Below are positions 23,701 through 32,815 of a DNA stretch of 64,000 nucleotides, piece by piece. Within the stretch, counting starts at the first letter, position 1, and each line of letters opens with the position of its first letter. This stretch comes from Bacteroidales bacterium UBA1187 (lineage in GTDB: Bacteria > Bacteroidota > Bacteroidia > Bacteroidales > Paludibacteraceae). The stretch covers positions 12,399 to 76,398 of the forward strand of contig DBYL01000042.1 of NCBI GenBank assembly GCA_002309835.1. Reading direction: 5' to 3'. The translations under genes were made by a program, and so were the position numbers. The notes under the pieces are model-generated. The model was not told where the DNA came from. It made no database searches and worked only from the letters and a program-made list of their open reading frames with translations.

Positions 23701-25393
23701 GATCTGCATATTATTAGGTGTGCTGGTATTGGCGTCCTGCGCGAACAGAGGCGTAGGTCCGCAAGGAGGACCGAGAGATACTATTCCTCCGATGCCTGTA
23801 AAATCCGAGCCTGAGAATGGTTCGGTGAACTTCACGGGCAATCGTATAGAGATCACTTTCAACGAGTATCTGCAGTTGGATAACCTCGGCAATAACCTGC
23901 TGATGTCTCCTCCGCAGCAACGTCCACCGGAGGTGAAAGCACGTGGTAAACGACTGATCATTCAGTTTGCAGACACGTTACGCGACAGCACGACGTATAC
24001 GCTTGATTTCGGCGACGCGGTATGTGACTACACCGAGAAAAATCCGTTGCACGGCTACAGTTACGGTTTCTCCACGGGTCCGACGATAGACACCTTAGAG
24101 ACCTACGGCCGCGTCTATATGGCGGAGAATCTCAACCCCGTCTCCGGTGTGATTGTCGGTATTCACGACAACATGGATGACTCGGCCTTCACAACGATGC
24201 CGTTCCTCCGTATTGCGCGATCCGATTCCGCGGGCTATTTCCGCATCGGGAATATGCGTGACGGTATATACCGGTTATATGCCGTAGAGGAGAAGAGCAA
24301 GGACTATCGTTTTACGATAGGAGAGGCGATAGCATGGGCGGATGAGACGGTTGGTCCGGGTGATACGACGGAGCTTTTCCTGTTCAAGGAACAGCGTCAG
24401 CGATTGTATCTGCAGCGTACGTTGCGCACCGAGCGTCATCAGGTACAGATGTATTTCTCGGCTCCTCCAGACAGTGCGCCGCGTATCAGGCCGCTGCTGG
24501 ACAGCATGGAGTTGAACTATCATGTGTTCCCGTCTGCGAAAGGTGACACGATCAGTCTATGGCTGTTAGACAGTTCGTCTATCAAGCAGGACTCGCTATT
24601 CTTCGAGATCACCTATCGCCGCACAGACAGCGTATATAACCTCGAGTGGTTTACGGATACGGTGCGTGCCATATGGCGTGCTCCGCGCTTGAGCGCAAAG
24701 GCGCAAGAGGCGCTGGCGCGCAAGAACAGGAACAGACGACTGGTGCTGAAAAGCAATGCCTCGAAGAGTTTCGACGTCTTCGACACCATCCGATTGACGA
24801 GTACCACACCGCTGGCGCAGATTAAGCGCGAGGCGATCCATCTGGTAGAGAAAATCGATACGACTTATCGCGATGTGGAATTTACGCTTGCGCCCTATGA
24901 TACATTGCCGATGACCTTGCTTATGCCGGCCGTCTTAGAGCCCGGTAAGAAATACGAGTTGCAGTTGGACAGCGGTGCGTTGACCGATGTATACGGGATC
25001 AGTCATATCCATGCCAATTACGGCTTGACGATGAAGACGCTGGAGGACTATTCAACGATTCGCGTGAAGATGACCACGTATCATCCGCAGGCACGGATAC
25101 AAGTGCTGAACAGCCGCGACAAAGTGGTGCGCGAGCAAGCGGCAGAGACGGAAGGCACTCTCTTTAAATATCTGAAACCCGACACCTATTACATCCGCAT
25201 GTATCTGGACCTGAACGGAGACGGTGCATGGACTACAGGCGACTGGAGTACCAAACGGCAACCCGAGCCCGTGTATTACTTCCCGGAAAAGATACAGACG
25301 AAATCCAATTGGGATTTTGAGGAAGAATGGGATTATACGGCTTCGCCGCAGACCGCAGCGAAACCGCAGGAGTTGATGAAACCGAAAAAGTGA
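23684..25393 (+). CDS. Ig-like-domain lipoprotein
   Basis: A 569-residue lipoprotein: LGVLVLASC is the lipobox (Cys about 18), followed by ANRGVGPQGGPRDTIPPMPV, the hallmark of a widespread Bacteroidota family. Residues 35-130 form a big Ig-like module (IEITFNEYLQL; LRDSTTYTLDFGDAVCDYTE). A carboxypeptidase-like segment follows (GYFRIGNMRDGIYRLYAVEE), and the C-terminus has FKYLKPDTYYIRMYLDLNGD with TTGDWSTKRQPEPVYYFPEK. It is probably an outer-membrane or periplasmic structural protein. ATG 23684 is preferred over GTG 23681. The stop overlaps the GTG of pnuC. Confidence 0.85.
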   Translation: MRIRSKICILLGVLVLASCANRGVGPQGGPRDTIPPMPVKSEPENGSVNFTGNRIEITFNEYLQLDNLGNNLLMSPPQQRPPEVKARGKRLIIQFADTLRDSTTYTLDFGDAVCDYTEKNPLHGYSYGFSTGPTIDTLETYGRVYMAENLNPVSGVIVGIHDNMDDSAFTTMPFLRIARSDSAGYFRIGNMRDGIYRLYAVEEKSKDYRFTIGEAIAWADETVGPGDTTELFLFKEQRQRLYLQRTLRTERHQVQMYFSAPPDSAPRIRPLLDSMELNYHVFPSAKGDTISLWLLDSSSIKQDSLFFEITYRRTDSVYNLEWFTDTVRAIWRAPRLSAKAQEALARKNRNRRLVLKSNASKSFDVFDTIRLTSTTPLAQIKREAIHLVEKIDTTYRDVEFTLAPYDTLPMTLLMPAVLEPGKKYELQLDSGALTDVYGISHIHANYGLTMKTLEDYSTIRVKMTTYHPQARIQVLNSRDKVVREQAAETEGTLFKYLKPDTYYIRMYLDLNGDGAWTTGDWSTKRQPEPVYYFPEKIQTKSNWDFEEEWDYTASPQTAAKPQELMKPKK

Positions 25394-26052
25394 GAGGGAA
25401 AATCTTTGACTATAGTTTCCTGAGTTTAGGACTGGTGATCCAGGTAGTGACATACCTGTTGATGCCTCATGACAGTTGGCTATCGCTGCTGAGCGGTTGC
25501 TTAGGCATCTGTTCGGTTGTGCTGACGGCGCAAGGGAAGATATGGATGTTCGCTTTCGGATTTGCGCAAGTGATCACATACACATGGCTATGCGTGACGC
25601 AGCGCTTCTATGCGGAGATAGGTATTAATGCGTACTACTTCGTGACGATGATATACGGCGTTTTTGCGTGGCGGAAACGATTAGGAGCCAAGAGTCAGGA
25701 GTCAGGAGATAGGACCGTGGTGCCGCGTTCCTTGCCGCTATGGGTGATGGGCGTGATAGCCGCGGGTACGTTAGCGCTCTCTTGGCTGGTAGGATGGGGA
25801 TTAGCATCCTGGACGGATGATACCCAGCCGTATCTCGACGCCTTCACAACAATACCTGCACTCGTGGCACAGGTATTGATGATAATGGTCTATCGCGAGC
25901 ATTGGTTCTTATGGCTCGCCGTCGATATTCTTAGTATCGCTCTATGGCTTCGTGCGGGCGACTATTGTATGACCGCGCAATATGCGTTCTGGTGCGCCAA
26001 CTGCATCTATGGTCTTCATCGCTGGCGCTCGTTAGGCATCTCCAAAGAATAG
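25390..26052 (+). CDS. pnuC: Nicotinamide riboside/mononucleoside transporter PnuC
   Basis: A 220-residue protein with about seven membrane helices in the PnuC/SWEET-like arrangement: SLLSGCLGICSVVLTAQGKI, FGFAQVITYTWLCVTQRFYA and INAYYFVTMIYGVFAW, with the C-terminal QYAFWCANCIYGLHRW. PnuC brings nicotinamide riboside into the cell for NAD synthesis by facilitated diffusion coupled to phosphorylation. I use GTG 25390, which overlaps the preceding stop (GTGA). The middle loop carries a repeat-derived AKSQESGD (TCAGGAG units at 25692-25710). Its 3' end overlaps the converging DUF4837 gene by 37 nt. Confidence 0.88.
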   Translation: MRGKIFDYSFLSLGLVIQVVTYLLMPHDSWLSLLSGCLGICSVVLTAQGKIWMFAFGFAQVITYTWLCVTQRFYAEIGINAYYFVTMIYGVFAWRKRLGAKSQESGDRTVVPRSLPLWVMGVIAAGTLALSWLVGWGLASWTDDTQPYLDAFTTIPALVAQVLMIMVYREHWFLWLAVDILSIALWLRAGDYCMTAQYAFWCANCIYGLHRWRSLGISKE

Positions 26053-27032
26053 AGGATAGATTCTATCTGACGCATCGCATTGCGTTTCTTCTGTCCCGGA
26101 GCAAACAGGAAAGCTTCGGCTGTGACTACGCGTCCGTTGACTTGGTCGAGGCGCGTGAGGCTGACGAATGGTCCGCCCATTGCTTCGCCACCCAGCATCT
26201 TCCATAAGCCGCGAGTCTCGATAGCATAGAAGCCGCCGACAGTATCGCGGAGCGCAGACACCTGACGCGACACAGGCGGGAAATGCTTGAACTCCGTACC
26301 CATATGACTGCCTTCTACTTGCGCCGTGATGAGTTGACCGAGGATCGCATTACGCGTAGCGATGATCGTATCCGAAAGGAACTGATCTTGCGAGACATAA
26401 GGCGCATCATAGACGACGAGATCTTTGCGCATCGGACCTTTGTTATTGCAACACCATAGCACATGGGTGTCGCGGAGCGTAGTATCCATGATCAGCATGA
26501 AATCCTCGGGGATGAGCATATCGTACCCACGTGCGTTAAGGCGCGCACGCGCTTCCTTATTCGTACTCGCGCGATAGAAATAGAGCTGACGCGCTAACTC
26601 CTCGCGAACAAACCACTCACGCACAGCTTCTCCCTTCTCCGTCCAGAACGCGAGGAAAGCCTCATCGCTTGGCGATTGAATCTGCACAACGGCTTGCGGT
26701 TTAGACCATACATTGCTCGACATGAGCGCTTTGACTTGGGTGTATTTATGCTCGTTGATATCGACGAAAAGGATATTACGCGAGGACTTGAAGAAATCAT
26801 CAAACTGGGAAGCCGTGACGCACGAGACGGTGAAGATCGCTTCCATCTGCGGCAGACCGTACATATCGGCGCCCATCGTCTCGCGAACAGCGTTAGGAAC
26901 CTCGCCCGCAGAAGGAGTGACCACGAGGCACTCATAGATAGAACCCGTAGCAGAAGTGAGCAGACGTTCGTTCTTGTTTCCACAACTCATGAAACCCAGC
27001 GCAAGCAGCGCGTAAAGAAGATATTTTTTCAT
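26016..27032 (-). CDS. DUF4837-family lipoprotein
   Basis: A 338-residue lipoprotein (LLALGFMSC lipobox) restricted to Bacteroidota. Family features are ATGSIYECLVVTPSAG, FDDFFKSSRNILFVDI, DFMLIMDTTLRDTHVLWCCN and GPFVSLTRLDQVNGRVVTAE near the C-terminus. Its biochemical role is unknown. Start at 27032 is supported by the promoter at 27053-27083. Confidence 0.85.
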   Translation of the reverse strand: MKKYLLYALLALGFMSCGNKNERLLTSATGSIYECLVVTPSAGEVPNAVRETMGADMYGLPQMEAIFTVSCVTASQFDDFFKSSRNILFVDINEHKYTQVKALMSSNVWSKPQAVVQIQSPSDEAFLAFWTEKGEAVREWFVREELARQLYFYRASTNKEARARLNARGYDMLIPEDFMLIMDTTLRDTHVLWCCNNKGPMRKDLVVYDAPYVSQDQFLSDTIIATRNAILGQLITAQVEGSHMGTEFKHFPPVSRQVSALRDTVGGFYAIETRGLWKMLGGEAMGGPFVSLTRLDQVNGRVVTAEAFLFAPGQKKRNAMRQIESILYSLEMPNERQR

Positions 27033-27052
27033 TGGTAGTTGAATTTTGAGTG

Positions 27053-27083
27053 CAAAAGTACACAAAAATTTGCAAATTTGCAA
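27053..27083 (-). promoter_or_regulatory. Promoter of the DUF4837 gene
   Basis: Minus strand: TTG (27081-27083), a 20-nt spacer containing AAATTTGCAAATTT, and TACTTTTG (27053-27060). Confidence 0.8.
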
Positions 27084-27100
27084 GAAAATTGATAAAAAAT

Positions 27101-27131
27101 TTGGAGATTTACAAAAAAAGTAGTACTTTTG
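27101..27131 (+). promoter_or_regulatory. Promoter of the AraC-family gene
   Basis: TTG (27101-27103), a 20-nt spacer and TACTTTTG (27124-27131). The two divergent -33 elements are only 17 nt apart, so a bound regulator could affect both genes. Confidence 0.8.
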
Positions 27132-27172
27132 TGCCCGAAAGAAAAAGGATTAACCTAACGAAAGGAAATACC

Positions 27173-28033
27173 ATGACTCTATTCACCGATTCCATCTTTT
27201 TAACCGACGAGGTTGAAGGTTTTCGCACCTGCCGTGAGACACGCTCAGAAACCTACACCACCGTGCTGTTATGCAAAGCCGGTCATATCGATGTATACTA
27301 CCGTGGCGAAATGTTACGTATCAATGCGGGCGACTTGTTCGTACGTATCCCGCGCGCAACGGAGTTAGGTCCTTATGAGTTATCGGATGACTTTCAGTTC
27401 ATGCAAGTATCCATTCCCAATACTATCTTTGAGGAGTTGATGTTTGACCTGATGCGTGTAGAGCCGCGCTGGTGGCAGAAACAGGAGTATCTGAAGATTC
27501 ATCCGCTTTTCCCGCTGCGTGAGCGCTCGAAAGATTTCTGCAAGTTATATTTTGACCTGCTCGTATTGCAATTGACGGACGGCGATCAGACAGCTTACCG
27601 CCAGCAGATTATTCGTGCCATTTCGCGCGGTATGACGATGGAGTTGCTGAATTATCTGGATAGGATGATTCCGGTGACGGAGTTGAATATAGATCGTCTG
27701 TCCACCAATTCCGGAGACTATACCTTCCATGCCTTTACGGCACTGCTGCGCGAGCATCCACATCAGCGCGAGGTACAATGGTTTGCCAAGGAGTTGGGCA
27801 TCACGCCGAAATACCTCTCGGAGATATGCAAAGAGCGCAGCGGCAAGTCTGCCAGCGAGTGGATTGCGGATGTGACTGTCGCAGAGTTGAAGCACTATCT
27901 GCGTAACTCGACGATGCCTATCCATGAGGTGGCGAAAATAATGGAGTTCCCCAACGCTTCTTTCTTCTGCCAATACACCAAGAAACATACCGGCATGACG
28001 CCGAACCACTTCCGCAAGGAACGGAAAGAATAA
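27173..28033 (+). CDS. AraC-family transcriptional regulator
   Basis: A 286-residue regulator. The N-terminal half is a cupin-like sensor (TVLLCKAGHIDVYYRGEMLR; INAGDLFVRIPRATE). The C-terminal half has two helix-turn-helix units: WFAKELGITPKYLSEICKER and VAKIMEFPNASFFCQYTKKH, with the ending HTGMTPNHFRKER typical of the family. The effector and targets are not visible from the sequence. Start at 27173 lies 42 nt after the promoter. The gene ends at a bidirectional terminator. Confidence 0.92.
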   Translation: MTLFTDSIFLTDEVEGFRTCRETRSETYTTVLLCKAGHIDVYYRGEMLRINAGDLFVRIPRATELGPYELSDDFQFMQVSIPNTIFEELMFDLMRVEPRWWQKQEYLKIHPLFPLRERSKDFCKLYFDLLVLQLTDGDQTAYRQQIIRAISRGMTMELLNYLDRMIPVTELNIDRLSTNSGDYTFHAFTALLREHPHQREVQWFAKELGITPKYLSEICKERSGKSASEWIADVTVAELKHYLRNSTMPIHEVAKIMEFPNASFFCQYTKKHTGMTPNHFRKERKE

Positions 28034-28034
28034 C

Positions 28035-28066
28035 AATAATCCCCGACAGAGATGCCGGGGATTATT
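28035..28066. terminator. Bidirectional terminator between the AraC gene and glyA
   Basis: AATAATCCCCG and its exact inverse flank a 10-nt loop. With short A/T tracts on both sides it can end the converging transcripts of the regulator and of glyA. Confidence 0.85.
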
Positions 28067-28090
28067 CGTTTAGAGTTTAGAGTTTAGAGG
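28067..28090. repeat. GTTTAGA tandem repeat after glyA
   Basis: Four copies of GTTTAGA between the terminator and the glyA stop. Related to the other TTAGAGG repeats in the window. Confidence 0.7.
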
Positions 28091-29371
28091 TTACCAAGCG
28101 AAGAGAGGATGCTTGGTCATTTCTTTATTCACCTCTTCGCGAACGGCAGCGATGACAGCTTCGCTTGTCGGATCGAGAAGCACGCGGTCGATGAGATCCA
28201 CTATCCAGCCCATCTGATCTTCTTTGAGTCCGCGGGTAGTGATCGCCGGCGTACCGAAACGCAGACCAGAGGTCTGGAAAGCCGAACGGCTGTCAAAAGG
28301 AACCATATTCTTATTTGTCGTGATATCTGCGCTGACGAGTGCTTGCTCTGCTACCTTACCGGTGAGATCCGGGAATTTGGTACGCAGATCAATGAGCATC
28401 GAGTGGTTATCCGTACCACCGGAGATGACTTTATATCCCTTATCGATGAAAGCCTGCGCCATGACGGCAGCGTTCTTCTTGACCTGTTTCTGATAGGTCT
28501 TGAAATCATCCGTGAGGGCTTCGCCAAAAGCAACGGCTTTGGCGGCAATGACGTGCTCCAGAGGTCCGCCTTGCGTACCCGGGAAGACCGCAGAATCGAG
28601 CAACGCACTCATCTTCTTGATTTCACCCTTCGGCGTGGTTTTGCCCCAGGGATTGTCGAAGTCTTTGCCCATTAGGATAATACCTCCGCGCGGACCACGC
28701 AGGGTCTTATGGGTAGTGGAGGTAACGATATGCGCGTGCTTGAGCGGGTTGTCGAGTAAACCGGCAGCAATCAGTCCCGCAGGATGGGCCATATCGACCA
28801 TGAAGATAGCACCTATCTCATCTGCTACGCGGCGTATACGCGCGTAATCCCACTCGCGGCTGTAAGCACTCGCACCCGCGATGATGAGTTTGGGCTTATG
28901 CGTGCGCGCCTTGAGCTCCAGATCATCGTAGTTGACACGTCCGGTAGATTCCTCCAAGTCATAGCCGATGGCATTGAAGATAAGACCGGAGAAATTGACC
29001 GCTGAACCATGACTGAGGTGACCGCCATGACTGAGGTTAAGCCCCATGAAGGTGTCGCCCGGCTTAAGGCAAGCCATGAAAACCGCCATATTCGCCTGCG
29101 CACCCGAGTGCGGCTGGACATTCACATATTCGGCATCATAGAGCTTCTTGAGACGATCACGGGCGATATCCTCCGCGATATCCACTACTTCGCATCCTCC
29201 GTAGTAACGATGACCGGGATAGCCCTCGGCGTACTTATTGGTAAGCACGCTGCCCATAGCCTCCATCACCTGGTCGGAAACAAAGTTCTCGCTGGCGATT
29301 AATTCAATTCCTTTGGTCTGACGCTCCCGCTCCCGGCGGATAACGTCGAAAATCTCGTTGTCACGATTCAT
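28091..29371 (-). CDS. glyA: Serine hydroxymethyltransferase
   Basis: A 426-residue PLP enzyme that interconverts serine and glycine and loads one-carbon units on tetrahydrofolate. Visible motifs: IELIASENFVSDQVMEAMGS, YAEGYPGHRYYGGCEVVD and VVTSTTHKTLRGPRGG, whose Lys binds PLP, then GTQGGPLEHVIAAKAVAF. Length is normal for bacterial GlyA. Promoter at 29398-29428, terminator at 28035-28066, monocistronic. Confidence 0.97.
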   Translation of the reverse strand: MNRDNEIFDVIRRERERQTKGIELIASENFVSDQVMEAMGSVLTNKYAEGYPGHRYYGGCEVVDIAEDIARDRLKKLYDAEYVNVQPHSGAQANMAVFMACLKPGDTFMGLNLSHGGHLSHGSAVNFSGLIFNAIGYDLEESTGRVNYDDLELKARTHKPKLIIAGASAYSREWDYARIRRVADEIGAIFMVDMAHPAGLIAAGLLDNPLKHAHIVTSTTHKTLRGPRGGIILMGKDFDNPWGKTTPKGEIKKMSALLDSAVFPGTQGGPLEHVIAAKAVAFGEALTDDFKTYQKQVKKNAAVMAQAFIDKGYKVISGGTDNHSMLIDLRTKFPDLTGKVAEQALVSADITTNKNMVPFDSRSAFQTSGLRFGTPAITTRGLKEDQMGWIVDLIDRVLLDPTSEAVIAAVREEVNKEMTKHPLFAW

Positions 29372-29397
29372 GATAAATAGAATAATAATTTATGGTG

Positions 29398-29428
29398 CAA
29401 AGATACGACAAAAATTGGATATATGCAA
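29398..29428 (-). promoter_or_regulatory. glyA promoter
   Basis: Minus strand: TTG (29426-29428), then CATATATCC within the 20-nt spacer, then TATCTTTG (29398-29405). Confidence 0.82.
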
Positions 29429-29445
29429 ATTTCAGGGCATTTTTT

Positions 29446-29476
29446 TTGCATATGTAAAAAAAAATCCGTAACTTTG
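29446..29476 (+). promoter_or_regulatory. cdd-lptG promoter
   Basis: TTG (29446-29448), then CATATGTAAA within the 20-nt spacer, then TAACTTTG (29469-29476). It diverges from the glyA promoter. Confidence 0.82.
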
Positions 29477-29533
29477 CACCCGCAAAGTTGTGCACTACAA
29501 GGTTTTTGAAAAATATTTAACCCAATTAATAGT

Positions 29534-30016
29534 ATGAAAGAATACAATCTGACGACGAAAATGCGTTCCTGCCAATGGGACGAGTTGACGGAAGAACAAC
29601 GCGAGGTAGTTCGCATCGCGAAAGAACAAACGGAGAACAGCTACAGTCCCTACAGCCATTTCCGCGTAGGAGCAGCTGCGAAGTTGGCAAACGGCATTGT
29701 GATGCGTGGCGCTAATCAAGAGAATGCGGCCTATCCGAGTGGCCTGTGTGCGGAACGAACAGCGCTTTTTGCTGCTGGTGCGCAGTATCCGGATCAGCCG
29801 GTGGTAAGACTGGCGATAGCGTGCTACACGGACGGTCATTTTACGAAAGAGCCAGGTTCGCCTTGCGGCGCTTGCCGACAAGTGATGGTGGAAACCGAGC
29901 ATCGCTATGGCGATAAGATGGAGGTGCTTCTGTACGGCGAAGATGAGACATTCGTTTTCGAGTCGGCTGCAGACTTGCTGCCTCTGATATTTGTGAGTGA
30001 GAATCTGAAAGGTTGA
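29534..30016 (+). CDS. cdd: Cytidine deaminase
   Basis: A 160-residue enzyme that deaminates cytidine and deoxycytidine to uridine in pyrimidine salvage. The zinc site is complete: CAERTALFAAG (Cys-Ala-Glu with the catalytic Glu) and PCGACRQVM (two Cys ligands). NSYSPYSHFRVGAAAKLANG is the substrate-binding start typical of tetrameric CDAs. Its TGA overlaps the TTG start of the next gene. Confidence 0.95.
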   Translation: MKEYNLTTKMRSCQWDELTEEQREVVRIAKEQTENSYSPYSHFRVGAAAKLANGIVMRGANQENAAYPSGLCAERTALFAAGAQYPDQPVVRLAIACYTDGHFTKEPGSPCGACRQVMVETEHRYGDKMEVLLYGEDETFVFESAADLLPLIFVSENLKG

Positions 30017-31506
30017 AGATAGTTAAGAAAATAGATGTATATCTGCTCTGGAATTTTCTGGGGCTGTTCTTGGCTACTTTTTTCATTGCGATTTTTATCC
30101 TGCTGATGCAGTTCATGTGGATTCACGTGGACGATTTGGTAGGGAAAGGAATAGGATTAGGCGTACTATCGGAGTTTTTTATCTATGCTACCGCAGCCGT
30201 AGTACCGTTGGCATTGCCGCTGGCGATACTGCTTAGTTCGCTCATATGCTTCGGTAACCTCGGAGAGAAATCCGAGATGACGGCGATGAAGGCGGCGGGT
30301 ATATCGCTTTTCCGCATCATGCGTCCGTTGGCGATAGCGGTGATGATCCTGAGTGTAGGTGCGTTCTTTTTCAGCAATAACGTATTACCGAAATCGCAGA
30401 TGAAGCTCTGGGCACTTATCTTCTCGCTTCGTCAGAAAAGTCCTGAGTTGGAGATTCCTGTGGGGGAGTTCTACGACGATATCAGCGGTTATCATATCTA
30501 CGTGCATGATAAGACGTCGCACGGCGAGTTGCTCAATATCATGATGTATGACTACTCGAACGGGTTTGAGAATGTGAAGGTGATGGTTGCGGATACGGGA
30601 CGGCTGAAGGCCAGCGACGACAAGCGATATTTGATATTGGACTTGATTAACGGTGAGTCATTTGAGGATCTGAACCGGCGTCAGCAACGTGCGGCCAACA
30701 GGCGTAACATCCCCTATCGGCGTGAGACCTTTGCGCATAAGCGCATCCTGATAGATTTTGCTACGGATTTCAGTCGTTTCGATGAATCGATGCTGGAGGA
30801 CCAGCATGTGAGTAAGAACGTAGCGCAACTCACGCACTCGATTGATTCTGTGCGCATTGTGGCGAAGAGCCGCAGTAAGGAGCAGAGTGACCGCTTGCTC
30901 ACGGATCGTTATTTCGGTCGCGAGAACGGACGTAAAGGGATATTGCCGGAGACCATCACGCAGGAGGAAAAACAGATATACAGTCTGGAGGAGTTATGGA
31001 ACGCGCTGGATAGACAGCATCAACGTCAAGTACTGATGTTAGCCGAAGAGAAAGCACAGGTGTACCGCGACCAGATAGAGTATAATGCGCTGCTGCTCGA
31101 GGACTCGGAGCGGTATATACGCAAGCATGAGATAGAACTATACCGTAAGTTCACCTTGGCCTTTGCCTGCCTTATCTTCTTCTTCATCGGTGCTCCCTTA
31201 GGCGCGATCACGAAGAAAGGTGGTTTGGGCGCTCCGGTAGTGATGTCGGTAGTGCTATTTATCATCTATTATATCATCGATAATACGGGTTATAAGATGG
31301 CGCGCGAAGCCTTATGGCCATCGTGGGCAGGTATGTGGCTCAGTTCATTTGTGCTGCTGCCGATCGGTATCTTTTTGACCTACAAGGCCGCGACCGATGC
31401 ACCCTTGCTGAGCGGTGTGGATATATGGCGGATGGCCAAAGAGAAATACAAAGAAATACGACAAAAACTATATGAATATCAACACAATAGAAGAAGCCTT
31501 AGATGA
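30013..31506 (+). CDS. LptF/LptG-type (YjgP/YjgQ) permease
   Basis: A 497-residue inner-membrane protein of the lipopolysaccharide transport family. Three helices at the N-terminus (WNFLGLFLATFFIAIFILLM; AVVPLALPLAILLSSLICFG), a large periplasmic domain, and three at the C-terminus (FACLIFFFIGAPLGAITKKG). LptF and LptG form the channel of the LptB2FGC exporter that moves LPS to the outer membrane. The start is TTG 30013, overlapping the cdd stop as TTGA; no ATG lies nearby. An extended insertion in the periplasmic domain, frequent in Bacteroidota, makes it longer than E. coli LptG. F or G cannot be decided. Confidence 0.88.
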   Translation: MKIVKKIDVYLLWNFLGLFLATFFIAIFILLMQFMWIHVDDLVGKGIGLGVLSEFFIYATAAVVPLALPLAILLSSLICFGNLGEKSEMTAMKAAGISLFRIMRPLAIAVMILSVGAFFFSNNVLPKSQMKLWALIFSLRQKSPELEIPVGEFYDDISGYHIYVHDKTSHGELLNIMMYDYSNGFENVKVMVADTGRLKASDDKRYLILDLINGESFEDLNRRQQRAANRRNIPYRRETFAHKRILIDFATDFSRFDESMLEDQHVSKNVAQLTHSIDSVRIVAKSRSKEQSDRLLTDRYFGRENGRKGILPETITQEEKQIYSLEELWNALDRQHQRQVLMLAEEKAQVYRDQIEYNALLLEDSERYIRKHEIELYRKFTLAFACLIFFFIGAPLGAITKKGGLGAPVVMSVVLFIIYYIIDNTGYKMAREALWPSWAGMWLSSFVLLPIGIFLTYKAATDAPLLSGVDIWRMAKEKYKEIRQKLYEYQHNRRSLR

Positions 31507-32737
31507 TTTCCGTCAAGGTAAATTCGTGATCGTTGTGGATGACGAGGACCGCGAGAACGAAGGCGATTTCATCATCGCTGCGGAGAAAATCACGCCGGAG
31601 AAAGTGAACTTCATGCTTCAGCATGGTCGTGGTGTGCTCTGTTGCCCCATTACGGAACAGCGATGCGCGGAACTGGACCTGATGCACCAGGTAGCGAATA
31701 ACACCTCCATGCTTGGTACACCGTTCACCGTGACCGTAGATAAACTCGAGGGATGCACGACAGGTGTGTCTGCTGCGGATCGCGCGGCGACTATTCTGGC
31801 GCTGGCGGACCCGAACTCCAAACCAGAGACGTTCGGCCGACCGGGACATATCAACCCGCTCTATGCCAAAGCCGGCGGAGTACTGCAACGCGCTGGTCAC
31901 ACGGAGGCCGGTGTGGACTTAGCGCGCTTGGCAGGACTGCAACCCGCGGCAGCACTGATAGAGATCATGAATGCTGATGGAACGATGGCGCGAATGCCGC
32001 AACTGCAGGAAGTGGCGAAGGAGTTTGACCTGAAGATCATTACGATCAAGGATCTGATTGCCTATCGCTTGGAGAGAGAGTCCAACAGCGAAGCGATTTT
32101 ACAGCAAAGCGGTCATACAGCAGAGCGGTCTTACAGCGCAAGCGGTCTTATTGAAAAAGGCGAGACGGTGTTCCTGCCTACGCAGCATGGTGAGTTTATG
32201 TTAACGCCTTTCCGGGATCTGACGACCGGATTGGAGCATGTGGTGCTGTCCAAAGGTGAGTGGAAGAGCGATGAACCGATACTATGCCGCGTGCACTCGA
32301 GTTGCATGACCGGGGATATCTTCGGATCGCAACGCTGCGAATGTGGCGAACAACTCAAGCGCGCCATGGAGATGATCGAGAAAGAAGGTCGCGGCATCAT
32401 CGTCTATATGAATCAAGAGGGTCGCGGTATAGGCCTTATGAATAAGATTCGCGCGTATAAGCTGCAAGAGCAGGGAGATGATACGGTGGAGGCGAATGTG
32501 CATTTAGGTTTCCGTCCTGACGAACGCGACTATGGAGTGGGTGCACAGATCCTTCGCGAGATGGGAGCGTGCAAATTGCGACTGATGACCAATAATCCTG
32601 TGAAGCGTGTGGGGCTGGAGAGTTATGGCATTGAAATCGTTGAAAATGTGGCGATTGAGATTCAGCCTAACAAGTGGAACGAGCGCTATATGCGTACCAA
32701 AAAAGAAAAAATGCATCATAATTTAAAGCTGGTGTGA
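31472..32737 (+). CDS. ribBA: Bifunctional DHBP synthase / GTP cyclohydrolase II
   Basis: A 421-residue fusion for riboflavin synthesis. The RibB half (residues 1-205) has DDEDRENEGDFI, TGVSAADRAATI and GHTEAGVDLARLAG, and makes dihydroxybutanone phosphate. The RibA half has VHSSCMTGDIFGSQRCECGE (zinc site with three Cys) and MNQEGRGIGLMNKIRAYKLQ, and opens GTP. The linker carries three copies of a 16-17-bp repeat (32107-32155) encoding LQQSGHTAERSYSASG, an in-frame expansion. ATG 31472 lies inside the 3' end of the preceding gene (35-nt overlap). Confidence 0.95.
   Translation: MNINTIEEALDDFRQGKFVIVVDDEDRENEGDFIIAAEKITPEKVNFMLQHGRGVLCCPITEQRCAELDLMHQVANNTSMLGTPFTVTVDKLEGCTTGVSAADRAATILALADPNSKPETFGRPGHINPLYAKAGGVLQRAGHTEAGVDLARLAGLQPAAALIEIMNADGTMARMPQLQEVAKEFDLKIITIKDLIAYRLERESNSEAILQQSGHTAERSYSASGLIEKGETVFLPTQHGEFMLTPFRDLTTGLEHVVLSKGEWKSDEPILCRVHSSCMTGDIFGSQRCECGEQLKRAMEMIEKEGRGIIVYMNQEGRGIGLMNKIRAYKLQEQGDDTVEANVHLGFRPDERDYGVGAQILREMGACKLRLMTNNPVKRVGLESYGIEIVENVAIEIQPNKWNERYMRTKKEKMHHNLKLV
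32107..32155 (+). repeat. Tandem repeat in the ribBA linker
   Basis: Three copies of a 16-17-bp unit close to TACAGCAGAGCGGTCT, in coding sequence between the two enzyme domains. Confidence 0.7.
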
Positions 32738-32742
32738 TTCTT

Positions 32743-32758
32743 TGGCACGGTATTTGAA
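32743..32758 (+). promoter_or_regulatory. Candidate sigma-54 promoter
   Basis: TGGCACGGTATTTGAA fits the -24/-12 pattern TGGCAC-N5-TTGCA except that the -12 GC reads GA. No TTG-N20-TAnnTTTG promoter is seen in this gap. The gene at 32816 begins 58 nt on. Confidence 0.5.
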
Positions 32759-32815
32759 AGAGTAGGGTAACGGCATTCCATAATGGCTGTCGTAACACTT
32801 TAAAACAATACGATT

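Noticed and set aside
28035..28066. Riboswitch-like hairpin before glyA
   Set aside because: It lies after the glyA stop, not before its start, and is a symmetric terminator.
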